Source: Citrobacter sp. Marseille-Q6884 (GTDB lineage: Bacteria > Pseudomonadota > Gammaproteobacteria > Enterobacterales > Enterobacteriaceae). Taken from it: a stretch of DNA of 64,000 nucleotides. Location: assembly GCF_945906775.1 (NCBI RefSeq), contig NZ_CAMDRE010000001.1:1984001-2048000 (forward strand), in the 5' to 3' direction. The notes beneath the pieces were generated by a model. That model did not search any database. It saw only the letters and a list, made by a program, of their open reading frames with translations, and was not told the DNA's origin. Every line of letters starts with the position of its first letter. The stretch's first letter is position 1. This document shows positions 9,274-18,706 of the stretch, piece by piece. The position numbers and the translations under genes were made by a program.

Positions 9274-9285
9274 TGGGGGTCGCTT

Positions 9286-10143
9286 TTGCTGAAGTATCGC
9301 CTGATTTCTGCTTTTGTTTTAATACCCGTTGTCATCGCGGCTCTGTTTTTGTTGCCTCCGGTGGGGTTCGCCATTGTTACGCTGGTCGTTTGTATGTTGG
9401 CCGCCTGGGAATGGGGACAGTTAAGCGGTTTTGCCACGCGTACACAGAGAGTCTGGCTGGCGGTTCTGTGCGGGCTATTGCTGGCACTGATGCTGTTTTT
9501 GCTGCCTGAATATCATCGCGATATTCATCAGCCGCTTGTTGAGGTGTCGCTTTGGGCTTCACTGGGCTGGTGGGCTGTGGCGTTATTACTGGTGTTATTT
9601 TACCCCGGTTCAGCGACAGTCTGGCGTAATTCCAAAACATTACGCATAATTTTCGGCGTATTAACCATTGTTCCCTTCTTTTGGGGAATGCTGGCGCTGC
9701 GTGCCTGGCACTATGATGAGAATCATTATAGTGGCGCGATATGGCTGCTCTATGTCATGATCCTCGTTTGGGGAGCGGACTCCGGGGCGTATATGTTTGG
9801 TAAATTGTTTGGCAAACATAAACTGGCGCCGAAGGTTTCTCCGGGTAAAACCTGGCAAGGTTTTATTGGCGGACTTGCTACTGCTGCTGTGATCTCATGG
9901 GGTTATGGCATGTGGGCAAATCTTGATGTTGCGCCTGTCACCTTACTCATTTGCTCTATTGTGGCAGCCCTGGCCTCCGTGCTGGGTGACTTGACTGAGA
10001 GTATGTTTAAGCGTGAAGCAGGTATTAAGGACAGTGGTCATTTAATTCCAGGGCACGGTGGTATTCTGGATCGTATTGATAGCCTGACGGCTGCGGTACC
10101 GGTCTTTGCTTGCCTGCTGTTACTGGTATTCAGGACGCTCTAA
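9286..10143 (+). CDS. cdsA: Phosphatidate cytidylyltransferase (CDP-diglyceride synthase)
   Basis: CdsA makes CDP-diacylglycerol from phosphatidate and CTP, the branch point of phospholipid synthesis, in the inner membrane. The 285 residues match E. coli and start at TTG 9286 (MLKYRLISAF). That start is 12 bases after the uppS stop and is the only one keeping the first membrane segment whole. About eight hydrophobic segments are visible. The family signature near the C-terminus is complete: SMFKREAGIKDSGHLIPGHG followed by GILDRIDS. Confidence 0.97.
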   Translation: MLKYRLISAFVLIPVVIAALFLLPPVGFAIVTLVVCMLAAWEWGQLSGFATRTQRVWLAVLCGLLLALMLFLLPEYHRDIHQPLVEVSLWASLGWWAVALLLVLFYPGSATVWRNSKTLRIIFGVLTIVPFFWGMLALRAWHYDENHYSGAIWLLYVMILVWGADSGAYMFGKLFGKHKLAPKVSPGKTWQGFIGGLATAAVISWGYGMWANLDVAPVTLLICSIVAALASVLGDLTESMFKREAGIKDSGHLIPGHGGILDRIDSLTAAVPVFACLLLLVFRTL

Positions 10144-10154
10144 CGGATGGTCTT

Positions 10155-11507
10155 ATGCTGAGTATTCTCTGGAATCTGGCTGCATTCATTGTTGCACTTG
10201 GTGTGCTTATCACCGTGCATGAATTTGGCCATTTCTGGGTTGCGCGGCGCTGCGGAGTTCGCGTTGAGCGCTTTTCCATTGGTTTTGGAAAAGCGCTTTG
10301 GCGTCGTACCGACAAACTGGGTACTGAATACGTCATCGCCCTGATCCCCCTCGGCGGCTACGTCAAGATGCTGGATGAGCGTGCAGAACCGGTTGTACCG
10401 GAGCTGCGCCACCAGGCCTTCAACAACAAAACAGTGGGACAACGCGCAGCCATTATTGCCGCGGGTCCGATTGCTAACTTTCTCTTCGCAATCTTTGCTT
10501 ATTGGCTGGTGTTTATCATCGGCGTCCCTGGCGTTCGTCCGGTTGTTGGTGAAATAACACCCAACTCGATTGCCGCACAGGCGCAAATTCAGCCAGGTAC
10601 GGAACTAAAAGCGGTTGATGGTATCGAAACCCCTGATTGGGATACAGTGCGATTGCAGCTGGTTTCCAAAATTGGCGATGAGCACACGATCATCAGCGTG
10701 GCACCGTTTGGCAGTAACCAGCGGCAAGAGAAAACGTTGGATCTACGCCACTGGGCATTTGAGCCAGATAAAGAGGATCCGGTCTCGAGTTTAGGGATTC
10801 GTCCGCGTGGTCCACAGATTGAACCGGTGCTGTCAGAAGTGCAGGTTAATTCCGCTGCAAGCAAGGCGGGTTTGCAAGCTGGCGACAGGATCGTTAAAGT
10901 CAATGGTCAGCCGCTGACGGAATGGGCGACATTCGTGACGCAGGTGCGCGAAAACCCAGATAAACCGTTAGCGCTAGAAATTGAAAGGCAGGGGAGTTCC
11001 TTGTCTTTGACGTTAACCCCGGACTCAAAACCGGGTAACGGAAAGGCCGAAGGTTTTGCGGGCGTTGTGCCTAAAGTGATTCCTCTGCCTGATGAGTATA
11101 AGACTGTACGCCAGTATGGGCCATTCAGCGCCATCCTCGAAGCCTCGGATAAAACGTGGCAGTTGATGAAGTTGACGGTCAGTATGCTGGGAAAATTGAT
11201 TACCGGTGATGTAAAACTGAACAACCTCAGTGGGCCGATTTCTATCGCTCAGGGGGCTGGGATGTCAGCGGAATTTGGGGTTATTTATTACCTGATGTTC
11301 CTTGCGCTTATCAGCGTGAACTTAGGGATAATCAACCTGTTTCCGTTGCCCGTTCTTGACGGGGGGCATCTGCTGTTCCTGGCGATTGAAAAGCTGAAGG
11401 GCGGTCCGGTATCCGAGCGGGTTCAAGACTTTAGTTATCGCATTGGCTCTATCTTGCTGGTGTTGTTAATGGGGCTTGCACTTTTCAATGATTTCTCTCG
11501 GTTGTAA
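10155..11507 (+). CDS. rseP: RseP, inner-membrane site-2 zinc metalloprotease
   Basis: RseP cuts the anti-sigma factor RseA within the membrane after DegS, releasing sigma-E in the envelope stress response, and also clears signal-peptide remnants. The ATG at 10155 gives 450 residues, the E. coli length. The frame is open upstream, but that would overlap cdsA. The zinc-binding HEFGH lies in the first transmembrane helix (residues 22-26), two periplasmic PDZ domains occupy about 120-310, and the third zinc ligand is in FPLPVLDGGH. Its position before bamA links outer-membrane assembly to its stress response. Confidence 0.98.
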   Translation: MLSILWNLAAFIVALGVLITVHEFGHFWVARRCGVRVERFSIGFGKALWRRTDKLGTEYVIALIPLGGYVKMLDERAEPVVPELRHQAFNNKTVGQRAAIIAAGPIANFLFAIFAYWLVFIIGVPGVRPVVGEITPNSIAAQAQIQPGTELKAVDGIETPDWDTVRLQLVSKIGDEHTIISVAPFGSNQRQEKTLDLRHWAFEPDKEDPVSSLGIRPRGPQIEPVLSEVQVNSAASKAGLQAGDRIVKVNGQPLTEWATFVTQVRENPDKPLALEIERQGSSLSLTLTPDSKPGNGKAEGFAGVVPKVIPLPDEYKTVRQYGPFSAILEASDKTWQLMKLTVSMLGKLITGDVKLNNLSGPISIAQGAGMSAEFGVIYYLMFLALISVNLGIINLFPLPVLDGGHLLFLAIEKLKGGPVSERVQDFSYRIGSILLVLLMGLALFNDFSRL

Positions 11508-11536
11508 GAGAGTGTTAGGAAGAACGCATAATAACG

Positions 11537-13954
11537 ATGGCGATGAAAAAGTTGCTCATAGCGTCGCTGCTGTTTAGCAGCGCCACCGTATACGGTGCTG
11601 AAGGGTTCGTCGTGAAGGACATTCATTTCGAAGGCCTACAGCGAGTCGCCGTTGGTGCGGCTCTCCTCAGTATGCCGGTGCGCACAGGCGACACGGTTAA
11701 TGATGAAGATATCAGTAATACCATTCGTGCTCTGTTCGCCACCGGTAACTTTGAGGATGTCCGCGTCCTGCGCGATGGTGATACCCTTCTGGTTCAGGTA
11801 AAAGAACGTCCGACGATTGCCAGCATCACCTTCTCCGGTAACAAATCGGTGAAAGATGACATGCTGAAGCAAAACCTCGAGGCGTCTGGCGTACGTGTTG
11901 GCGAGTCTCTGGATCGCACAACCTTGGCTGATATCGAAAAAGGACTGGAAGACTTCTACTATAGCGTCGGTAAGTACAGCGCCAGTGTGAAAGCGGTGGT
12001 AACACCGTTGCCGCGTAACCGCGTTGACCTCAAACTGGTGTTCCAGGAAGGTGTTTCGGCGAAGATCCAACAGATCAATATCGTCGGCAACCATGCCTTC
12101 AGTACTGACGAACTGATCTCTCACTTCCAACTGCGAGATGAAGTGCCGTGGTGGAACGTTGTTGGCGACCGTAAATACCAGAAACAGAAACTGGCAGGCG
12201 ACCTCGAAACCCTGCGCAGCTACTATCTGGATCGTGGTTACGCTCGCTTCAATATCGACTCCACACAGGTAAGTCTGACGCCGGATAAAAAAGGTATCTA
12301 TATCACCGTCAACATCACTGAAGGCGAGCAGTACAAGCTTTCTGGTGTACAGGTGAGCGGTAATCTGGCCGGACACTCCGCCGAAATTGAGAGCCTGACG
12401 AAGATCGAACCAGGCGAACTCTATAACGGCACCAAAGTGACTAAAATGGAAGATGATATCAAGAAGCTTCTGGGTCGCTATGGTTATGCCTACCCGCGCG
12501 TACAGTCGCAGCCTGAAATCAACGATGCCGATAAAACCGTTAAATTACGTGTAAACGTGGATGCGGGTAACCGTTTCTATGTACGTAAGATCCGTTTTGA
12601 AGGTAACGACACCTCTAAAGATTCCGTTCTGCGTCGCGAAATGCGCCAGATGGAAGGTGCATGGTTGGGTAGTGATCTGGTCGATCAGGGTAAAGAGCGT
12701 CTGAATCGTCTGGGTTACTTCGAAACCGTAGATACCGATACACAACGTATTCCGGGCAGCCCGGATCAGGTTGATGTGGTCTATAAGGTGAAAGAGCGTA
12801 ACACCGGTAGCTTCAACTTCGGCGTCGGTTACGGTACTGAGAGTGGCGTCAGCTTCCAGGCGGGCGTTCAACAGGATAACTGGTTAGGTACCGGATATTC
12901 GGTCGGTATTAACGGCACCAAAAACGACTATCAGACCTATACTGAGCTGTCTGTAACCAACCCGTACTTCACCGTTGATGGTGTGAGTCTCGGCGGCCGC
13001 GTCTTCTATAATGACTTTGAAGCGGATGATGCGGACCTGTCCGACTATACCAACAAAAGTTATGGTACAGACGTGACATTAGGCTTCCCGATCAACGAAT
13101 ACAACACGTTGCGTGCGGGTCTGGGTTATGTACATAACAAACTGTCCAATATGCAGCCGCAGGTTGCAATGGATCGTTACCTTGAGTCAATGGGTGAAAA
13201 CAATACCAACAGCTTTGCCGCTGATGATTTCACCTTTAACTATGGTTGGACTTACAACAAGCTGGACCGTGGGTACTTCCCAACGGAAGGTTCGCGTGTC
13301 AACCTGAACGGTAAAGTGACCATTCCGGGTTCTGACAACGAATACTACAAAGCGACGTTGGATACCGCGACCTATGTGCCGATCGATGACGATCATAAAT
13401 GGGTCGTGTTGGGACGCACCAAGCTGGGTTACGGTGATGGAATCGGCAGCAAAGAGATGCCGTTCTATGAAAACTTCTATGCGGGTGGTTCAAGTACTGT
13501 ACGTGGCTTCCAGTCTAATACCATCGGTCCGAAAGCGGTCTATAAACCTGGCGCCTACGCTGGAGACCCTGAGGACTATGAAGAGTGCACCAACTCTAAT
13601 GGTAAATACTGTAAATCAGACGATGCGGTCGGTGGTAACGCGATGGCTGTCGCCAGCCTGGAATTTATTACCCCAACGCCGTTTATCAGCGACAAGTATG
13701 CTAACTCAGTCCGTACCTCCTTCTTCTGGGATATGGGTACCGTCTGGGATACGAACTGGCAGAATAGCGCCGCTACCCGAGATATTGGCGTACCAGACTA
13801 TAGCGATCCGAGCAATATCCGTATGTCTGCGGGTATCGCGCTACAATGGATGTCCCCATTAGGGCCGCTGGTCTTCTCTTACGCCCAGCCGTTCAAAAAG
13901 TATGATGGAGACAAAGCAGAACAGTTCCAGTTTAACATTGGTAAAACCTGGTAA
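11537..13954 (+). CDS. bamA: BamA, outer-membrane protein assembly factor
   Basis: BamA is the Omp85-family core of the BAM complex that folds and inserts beta-barrel proteins in the outer membrane. The 805 residues begin with a signal peptide (MAMKKLLIASLLFSSATVYG, cut before AEGF). Five POTRA domains follow to about residue 420, then a 16-strand barrel. The loop-6 VRGF motif (SSTVRGFQSNTIGP) is intact and the last residue is Trp (FQFNIGKTW). It is five residues shorter than E. coli BamA, consistent with extracellular loop differences. skp, a chaperone that delivers its substrates, is next. Confidence 0.98.
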   Translation: MAMKKLLIASLLFSSATVYGAEGFVVKDIHFEGLQRVAVGAALLSMPVRTGDTVNDEDISNTIRALFATGNFEDVRVLRDGDTLLVQVKERPTIASITFSGNKSVKDDMLKQNLEASGVRVGESLDRTTLADIEKGLEDFYYSVGKYSASVKAVVTPLPRNRVDLKLVFQEGVSAKIQQINIVGNHAFSTDELISHFQLRDEVPWWNVVGDRKYQKQKLAGDLETLRSYYLDRGYARFNIDSTQVSLTPDKKGIYITVNITEGEQYKLSGVQVSGNLAGHSAEIESLTKIEPGELYNGTKVTKMEDDIKKLLGRYGYAYPRVQSQPEINDADKTVKLRVNVDAGNRFYVRKIRFEGNDTSKDSVLRREMRQMEGAWLGSDLVDQGKERLNRLGYFETVDTDTQRIPGSPDQVDVVYKVKERNTGSFNFGVGYGTESGVSFQAGVQQDNWLGTGYSVGINGTKNDYQTYTELSVTNPYFTVDGVSLGGRVFYNDFEADDADLSDYTNKSYGTDVTLGFPINEYNTLRAGLGYVHNKLSNMQPQVAMDRYLESMGENNTNSFAADDFTFNYGWTYNKLDRGYFPTEGSRVNLNGKVTIPGSDNEYYKATLDTATYVPIDDDHKWVVLGRTKLGYGDGIGSKEMPFYENFYAGGSSTVRGFQSNTIGPKAVYKPGAYAGDPEDYEECTNSNGKYCKSDDAVGGNAMAVASLEFITPTPFISDKYANSVRTSFFWDMGTVWDTNWQNSAATRDIGVPDYSDPSNIRMSAGIALQWMSPLGPLVFSYAQPFKKYDGDKAEQFQFNIGKTW

Positions 13955-13998
13955 TTGTTCTTCGCAAAGGAATGTAGTGGTAGTGTAGCGATGACTTT

Positions 13999-14051
13999 AG
14001 GCGATCGAGCATGATCGCCTGGCCACGCAAAGAACTGCACCTTCGGGTGCA
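13999..14051 (+). other. Two tandem hairpins in the bamA-skp gap
   Basis: aggcgatc (13999-14006) pairs with gatcgcct (14013-14020), and tgcacc (14036-14041) pairs with ggtgca (14046-14051) around a UUCG tetraloop. Neither is followed by a T-run, so these look like mRNA-stabilising or processing structures in an operon and not like a terminator. The second ends about 24 bases before the skp start. Confidence 0.65.
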
Positions 14052-14074
14052 AATGGGATGGTAAGGAGTTAATT

Positions 14075-14560
14075 GTGAAAAAGTGGTTATTAGCTGCAGG
14101 TCTCGGTTTAGCGATGGCAACGTCCGCACAGGCTGCTGACAAAATTGCAATCGTCAACATGGGTAGCCTGTTCCAACAGGTTGCACAGAAGACTGGTGTT
14201 TCTAATACACTGGAAAACGAGTTCAAAGGCCGTGCCAGCGAACTGCAGCGTATGGAATCCGATCTGCAATCTAAAATGCAGCGTCTGCAATCCATGAAAG
14301 CAGGCAGCGATCGTACCAAGCTGGAAAAAGACGTTATGGCTCAGCGCCAGACTTTCTCTCAGAAAGCGCAGGCTTTTGAGCAGGATCGTCAACGTCGTTC
14401 CAACGAAGAACGTGGCAAACTGGTTACTCGTATCCAGACAGCTGTGAAATCTGTTGCCAGCAGCCAGAGCATCGATCTGGTCGTTGACGCGAACACCGTT
14501 GCATACAACAGCAGCGATGTAAAAGACATCACCGCTGACGTACTGAAACAGGTTAAATAA
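14075..14560 (+). CDS. skp: Skp, periplasmic outer-membrane protein chaperone
   Basis: Skp is a trimeric jellyfish-shaped chaperone that holds unfolded outer-membrane proteins in transit to BAM. The gene starts with GTG at 14075 after taaggag and encodes 161 residues, the E. coli length. A signal peptide (MKKWLLAAGLGLAMATSAQA) ends at AQA, before ADKIAIVN. The middle region is long, charged and helical, forming the tentacles. Only 3 bases separate its stop from lpxD, so the two are probably translated from one message. Confidence 0.98.
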   Translation: MKKWLLAAGLGLAMATSAQAADKIAIVNMGSLFQQVAQKTGVSNTLENEFKGRASELQRMESDLQSKMQRLQSMKAGSDRTKLEKDVMAQRQTFSQKAQAFEQDRQRRSNEERGKLVTRIQTAVKSVASSQSIDLVVDANTVAYNSSDVKDITADVLKQVK

Positions 14561-14563
14561 GTA

Positions 14564-15589
14564 ATGCCTTCAATTCGACTGGCTGATTTAGCAGAGCAGT
14601 TGGATGCAGAATTACACGGTGATGGCGATATCGTCATCACCGGCGTAGCGTCCATGCAAACTGCACAAACTGGCAATATTACGTTCATGGTGAATCCTAA
14701 GTACCGTGAACATTTGAGTCTGTGCCAGGCTTCTGCCGTTGTGATGACGCAGGACGATCTTCCGTTTGCTAAGAGTGCGGCGTTGGTAGTGAAGAATCCC
14801 TACCTGACCTATGCTCGAATGGCGCAAATTTTAGATACCACGCCTCAGCCTGCAGAAAACATTGCACCCAGTGCAGTGATCGATGCGACGGCGAAGCTGG
14901 GTAAGAAAGTCTCAATTGGCGCAAATGCGGTCATTGAGTCTGGCGTAGAGCTGGGCGATAACGTGGTTATCGGCGCAGGTTGCTTCGTTGGAAAAAACAC
15001 AAAAATCGGCGCAGGTTCACGCTTGTGGGCGAATGTGACGATTTACCACGATATCCAGATCGGTGAGAATTGCCTGATCCAGTCCAGCACAGTCGTAGGC
15101 GCTGATGGATTTGGCTATGCAAACGATCGTGGTAATTGGGTGAAGATCCCGCAGCTTGGTCGCGTCATTATTGGCGATCGTGTTGAGATCGGCGCTTGTA
15201 CGACGATCGACCGTGGCGCGCTGGACGATACCGTGATCGGCAACGGTGTTATCATTGATAACCAGTGTCAGATTGCGCATAACGTCGTGATTGGCGACAA
15301 TACGGCTGTAGCCGGTGGCGTCATTATGGCGGGTAGCCTGAAGATTGGCCGTTACTGCATGATTGGCGGTGCCAGTGTGATCAATGGGCATATGGAAATA
15401 TGCGACAAGGTCACAGTAACTGGCATGGGTATGGTGATGCGTCCTATCACCGAACCTGGCGTTTACTCCTCAGGCATTCCGCTACAACCTAACAAAGTCT
15501 GGCGTAAAACAGCTGCACTGGTGATGAATATTGATGATATGAGCAAGCGCCTCAAAGCGATTGAGCGCAAGGTTAATCAACAAGACTAA
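14564..15589 (+). CDS. lpxD: UDP-3-O-(3-hydroxymyristoyl)glucosamine N-acyltransferase
   Basis: LpxD adds the second 3-hydroxymyristoyl chain to UDP-acyl-glucosamine, the third step of lipid A synthesis, in the cytosol with acyl-ACP as donor. The 341 residues equal the E. coli length. An N-terminal uridine-binding domain is followed by a left-handed beta-helix made of hexapeptide repeats (IGANAV, IGAGCF, IGDRVE and so on). The catalytic His sits in the QIAHNVVIGD segment. It is followed by the related genes fabZ, lpxA and lpxB. Confidence 0.98.
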   Translation: MPSIRLADLAEQLDAELHGDGDIVITGVASMQTAQTGNITFMVNPKYREHLSLCQASAVVMTQDDLPFAKSAALVVKNPYLTYARMAQILDTTPQPAENIAPSAVIDATAKLGKKVSIGANAVIESGVELGDNVVIGAGCFVGKNTKIGAGSRLWANVTIYHDIQIGENCLIQSSTVVGADGFGYANDRGNWVKIPQLGRVIIGDRVEIGACTTIDRGALDDTVIGNGVIIDNQCQIAHNVVIGDNTAVAGGVIMAGSLKIGRYCMIGGASVINGHMEICDKVTVTGMGMVMRPITEPGVYSSGIPLQPNKVWRKTAALVMNIDDMSKRLKAIERKVNQQD

Positions 15590-15617
15590 CATTTCATCTG
15601 AGCACGTCATTCTTTCC

Positions 15618-15650
15618 GGCCTGTTGTCATTCATACGATTGCGACAGGCC
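15618..15650 (+). other. Hairpin in the lpxD-fabZ gap
   Basis: ggcctgt (15618-15624) pairs with acaggcc (15644-15650) across a 19-base loop. There is no adjacent T-run. It may be a processing or weak attenuating structure; this is the only structure seen in the 104-base gap. Confidence 0.45.
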
Positions 15651-15693
15651 GTGTTATTATTGCCTTTTAGTATATTTTGACAGGAAGAGTATT

Positions 15694-16149
15694 TTGACTA
15701 CTAACACTCATACTCTGCATATTGAAGAGATTTTAGAACTTCTGCCGCACCGTTTTCCGTTTCTGCTGGTTGACCGTGTGCTGGATTTTGAAGAAGGTCG
15801 TTTTCTGCGCGCAGTGAAAAATGTATCCGTTAACGAGCCTTTCTTTCAGGGCCACTTCCCGGGTAAACCGATTTTCCCAGGCGTGCTGATTCTGGAAGCG
15901 ATGGCCCAGGCAACGGGTATTCTGGCGTTTAAAAGCGTCGGAAAACTGGAGCCAGGTGAACTGTATTATTTTGCAGGTATTGATGAAGCACGCTTCAAGC
16001 GTCCTGTCGTGCCAGGCGATCAGATGATCATGGAAGTGACTTTCGAGAAAACGCGCCGCGGCCTGACCCGTTTTAAAGGGGTTGCTCTGGTCGACGGTAA
16101 AGTTGTGTGCGAAGCAACGATGATGTGTGCCCGTAGCCGGGAGGCCTGA
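15694..16149 (+). CDS. fabZ: 3-hydroxyacyl-[acyl-carrier-protein] dehydratase FabZ
   Basis: FabZ dehydrates 3-hydroxyacyl-ACP in fatty-acid elongation and competes with LpxA for the shared 3-hydroxymyristoyl-ACP pool, so its place inside the lipid A cluster fits. The gene starts with TTG at 15694, preceded by aggaagag, and encodes 151 residues, the E. coli length. The hot-dog-fold catalytic pair is His54 in FFQGHFPGKPIFPG and the Glu in PGVLILEAMAQ. Only 3 bases separate it from lpxA. Confidence 0.98.
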   Translation: MTTNTHTLHIEEILELLPHRFPFLLVDRVLDFEEGRFLRAVKNVSVNEPFFQGHFPGKPIFPGVLILEAMAQATGILAFKSVGKLEPGELYYFAGIDEARFKRPVVPGDQMIMEVTFEKTRRGLTRFKGVALVDGKVVCEATMMCARSREA

Positions 16150-16152
16150 TAC

Positions 16153-16941
16153 GTGATTGATAAATCCGCCTTTATTCACCCAACCGCCATTGTAGAAGAC
16201 GGTGCCAGTATTGGTGCTAATGCTCACATTGGCCCATTTTGTATTGTTGGACCCCATGTTGAAATTGGTGAGGGTACCGTACTGAAGTCTCATGTTGTCG
16301 TGAATGGCCATACAAAAATTGGTCGCGATAACGAGATCTATCAGTTTGCCTCTATCGGTGAAGTAAACCAGGATCTGAAATATGCTGGTGAACCGACCCG
16401 TGTAGAAATTGGCGATCGTAACCGCATCCGCGAAAGCGTCACCATTCATCGTGGTACAGTGCAGGGCGGTGGGTTGACGAAGGTGGGCAGCGATAACTTA
16501 CTCATGATCAATGCGCACGTTGCGCACGATTGTACGGTAGGCAACCGCTGCATTCTGGCGAATAACGCCACGCTTGCCGGACATGTCTCACTGGATGATT
16601 TCGTTATCATCGGCGGCATGACTGCAGTGCATCAATTCTGCATTATCGGTGCGCACGTGATGGTCGGTGGTTGTTCTGGCGTAGCCCAGGACGTTCCACC
16701 GTACGTTATCGCCCAGGGCAACCACGCGACGCCATTTGGTGTCAACATCGAAGGTTTGAAGCGTCGCGGATTTACCCGCGAAGCGATTACCGCGATTCGC
16801 AACGCCTACAAAGCGTTGTATCGCAGCGGTAAAACGCTGGACGAAGCGAAACCGGAAATCGCCGAACTGGCGAAGCAGTATCCTGATGTTCAGGCCTTCA
16901 GTGACTTCTTTGAACGCTCAACGCGTGGCCTGATTCGTTAA
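16153..16941 (+). CDS. lpxA: UDP-N-acetylglucosamine acyltransferase
   Basis: LpxA transfers 3-hydroxymyristate from ACP to the 3-OH of UDP-GlcNAc, the first step of lipid A synthesis. It starts with GTG at 16153 and has 262 residues, as in E. coli. The N-terminal two thirds are hexapeptide repeats of a left-handed beta-helix, and the catalytic His lies in NAHVAHDCTVG (about residue 125). A helical C-terminal domain follows. Its stop overlaps the lpxB start by one base (TAATG), which suggests translational coupling. Confidence 0.98.
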   Translation: MIDKSAFIHPTAIVEDGASIGANAHIGPFCIVGPHVEIGEGTVLKSHVVVNGHTKIGRDNEIYQFASIGEVNQDLKYAGEPTRVEIGDRNRIRESVTIHRGTVQGGGLTKVGSDNLLMINAHVAHDCTVGNRCILANNATLAGHVSLDDFVIIGGMTAVHQFCIIGAHVMVGGCSGVAQDVPPYVIAQGNHATPFGVNIEGLKRRGFTREAITAIRNAYKALYRSGKTLDEAKPEIAELAKQYPDVQAFSDFFERSTRGLIR

Positions 16942-18089
16942 TGACTGAGCAGCGTCCTTTAACGATTGCCCTTGTCGCCGGAGAAACCTCCGGCGATATT
17001 CTTGGTGCAGGATTAATTCGTGCACTCAAAGCGCGTGTTCCCAACGCGCGTTTTGTTGGCGTGGCGGGTCCGCTGATGCAGGCTGAAGGTTGTGAAGCCT
17101 GGTACGAAATGGAAGAGCTGGCGGTAATGGGCATTGTTGAGGTGCTCGGACGCCTGCGCCGTTTACTGCATATCCGCGCCGATCTGACACGTCGATTCAC
17201 CGAACTCCAGCCGGATGTTTTTGTGGGTATCGATGCGCCGGATTTCAACATTACCCTTGAAGGGAATCTGAAAAAGCAGGGCATTAAAACCATTCATTAC
17301 GTCAGCCCCTCCGTCTGGGCGTGGCGGCAGAAACGCGTTTTCAAAATAGGCAGATCCACCAATATGGTGCTGGCCTTTCTGCCTTTCGAAAAAGCGTTTT
17401 ATGACAAATTTAACGTTCCGTGTCGCTTTATTGGTCATACGATGGCAGATGCCATGCCGTTGGATCCGGATAAAAACGCGGCCCGTGATGTGATAGGCAT
17501 TCCCCATGACGCTCACTGTCTGGCGCTGCTGCCAGGAAGCCGTGGCGCAGAAGTGGAGATGCTCAGCGCTGATTTTCTGAGAACGGCTCAACTGCTGCGA
17601 CAACATTATCCCGATCTGGAAGTGGTGGTGCCGTTGGTCAATGCGAAACGCCGGGAACAGTTTGAACGTATTAAGGCTGAGGTTGCGCCGGAGCTTTCCG
17701 TTCATCTGCTTAACGGCATGGGACGAGAGGCGATGGTCGCCAGCGATGCCGCATTGTTGGCGTCAGGTACGGCAGCGCTGGAATGTATGCTGGCGAAGTG
17801 TCCGATGGTTGTCGGCTATCGTATGAAACCCTTCACGTTCTGGCTGGCGAAGCGTCTGGTGAAGACCGATTATGTTTCGTTGCCTAATTTGCTGGCGGGA
17901 AGAGAATTAGTCAAAGAGCTGTTGCAGGATGAATGCGAACCGCAGGCGCTCGCCAACGCGCTGTTGCCGCTGCTGGCGAATGGCAACACCAGCCATGCGA
18001 TGCACGATACGTTCCGTGAACTGCACCAGCAGATCCGTTGCAATGCCGATGAGCAGGCGGCGGATGCAGTCCTGGAGTTAGCACAATGA
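16941..18089 (+). CDS. lpxB: Lipid-A-disaccharide synthase
   Basis: LpxB condenses UDP-2,3-diacylglucosamine with lipid X to form the beta-1',6-linked disaccharide of lipid A. It is a peripheral inner-membrane glycosyltransferase with a swapped GT-B fold (family GT19). The 382 residues match E. coli. The N-terminal VAGETSGDILGAGLI, the VGIDAPDFN segment and the C-terminal ALLASGTAALECML nucleotide-binding motif are present. It overlaps lpxA by one base and rnhB by four (ATGA). Confidence 0.98.
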   Translation: MTEQRPLTIALVAGETSGDILGAGLIRALKARVPNARFVGVAGPLMQAEGCEAWYEMEELAVMGIVEVLGRLRRLLHIRADLTRRFTELQPDVFVGIDAPDFNITLEGNLKKQGIKTIHYVSPSVWAWRQKRVFKIGRSTNMVLAFLPFEKAFYDKFNVPCRFIGHTMADAMPLDPDKNAARDVIGIPHDAHCLALLPGSRGAEVEMLSADFLRTAQLLRQHYPDLEVVVPLVNAKRREQFERIKAEVAPELSVHLLNGMGREAMVASDAALLASGTAALECMLAKCPMVVGYRMKPFTFWLAKRLVKTDYVSLPNLLAGRELVKELLQDECEPQALANALLPLLANGNTSHAMHDTFRELHQQIRCNADEQAADAVLELAQ

Positions 18090-18682
18090 TTGAATTTGTT
18101 TATCCACATACGCATTTAGTCGCGGGGGTGGATGAAGTTGGACGCGGTCCTTTGGTCGGGGCTGTTGTGACTGCAGCGGTTATTCTTGACCCGACGCGTC
18201 CGATAGTTGGTCTTAACGACTCCAAAAAATTATCGGAAAAACGTCGCCTGGCGCTTTACGATGAAATTAAAGATAAAGCACTTAGCTGGAGTCTGGGACG
18301 TGCGGAACCGCATGAAATTGACGAGCTGAATATTTTGCATGCCACCATGCTGGCTATGCAGCGTGCGGTGGCGGGTTTACACATTGCGCCTGAATATGTA
18401 CTGATTGACGGAAACCGTTGCCCTGCGTTGCCGGTACCGTCGATGGCGGTCGTCAAAGGCGATAGCCGCGTGGCCGAGATTAGCGCCGCGTCTATTCTGG
18501 CGAAAGTCACTCGCGATGCTGAAATGGCGGCGCTGGATATCGTTTTCCCGCAGTATGGCTTTGCACAGCACAAAGGCTATCCAACCGCTTTTCATCTGGA
18601 AAAGTTGGCAGAACATGGCGCTACTGAGCACCATCGTCGCAGCTTTGGTCCTGTCAAACGCGCACTGGGACTCGCGTCCTGA
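18086..18682 (+). CDS. rnhB: Ribonuclease HII
   Basis: RNase HII removes single ribonucleotides and RNA strands from RNA-DNA duplexes. The 198 residues equal the E. coli length. The catalytic DEVGRG lies at residues 16-21, with other acidic ligands in the LIDGNR and AEISAASILAKVTRD segments. The start overlaps the lpxB stop by four bases, so it is probably translated by re-initiation. dnaE follows after 24 bases, grouping two replication and repair genes behind the lipid A genes, as in E. coli. Confidence 0.98.
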   Translation: MIEFVYPHTHLVAGVDEVGRGPLVGAVVTAAVILDPTRPIVGLNDSKKLSEKRRLALYDEIKDKALSWSLGRAEPHEIDELNILHATMLAMQRAVAGLHIAPEYVLIDGNRCPALPVPSMAVVKGDSRVAEISAASILAKVTRDAEMAALDIVFPQYGFAQHKGYPTAFHLEKLAEHGATEHHRRSFGPVKRALGLAS

Positions 18683-18706
18683 TTCTTGTGTCGAAGGAAT
18701 CTGAAG

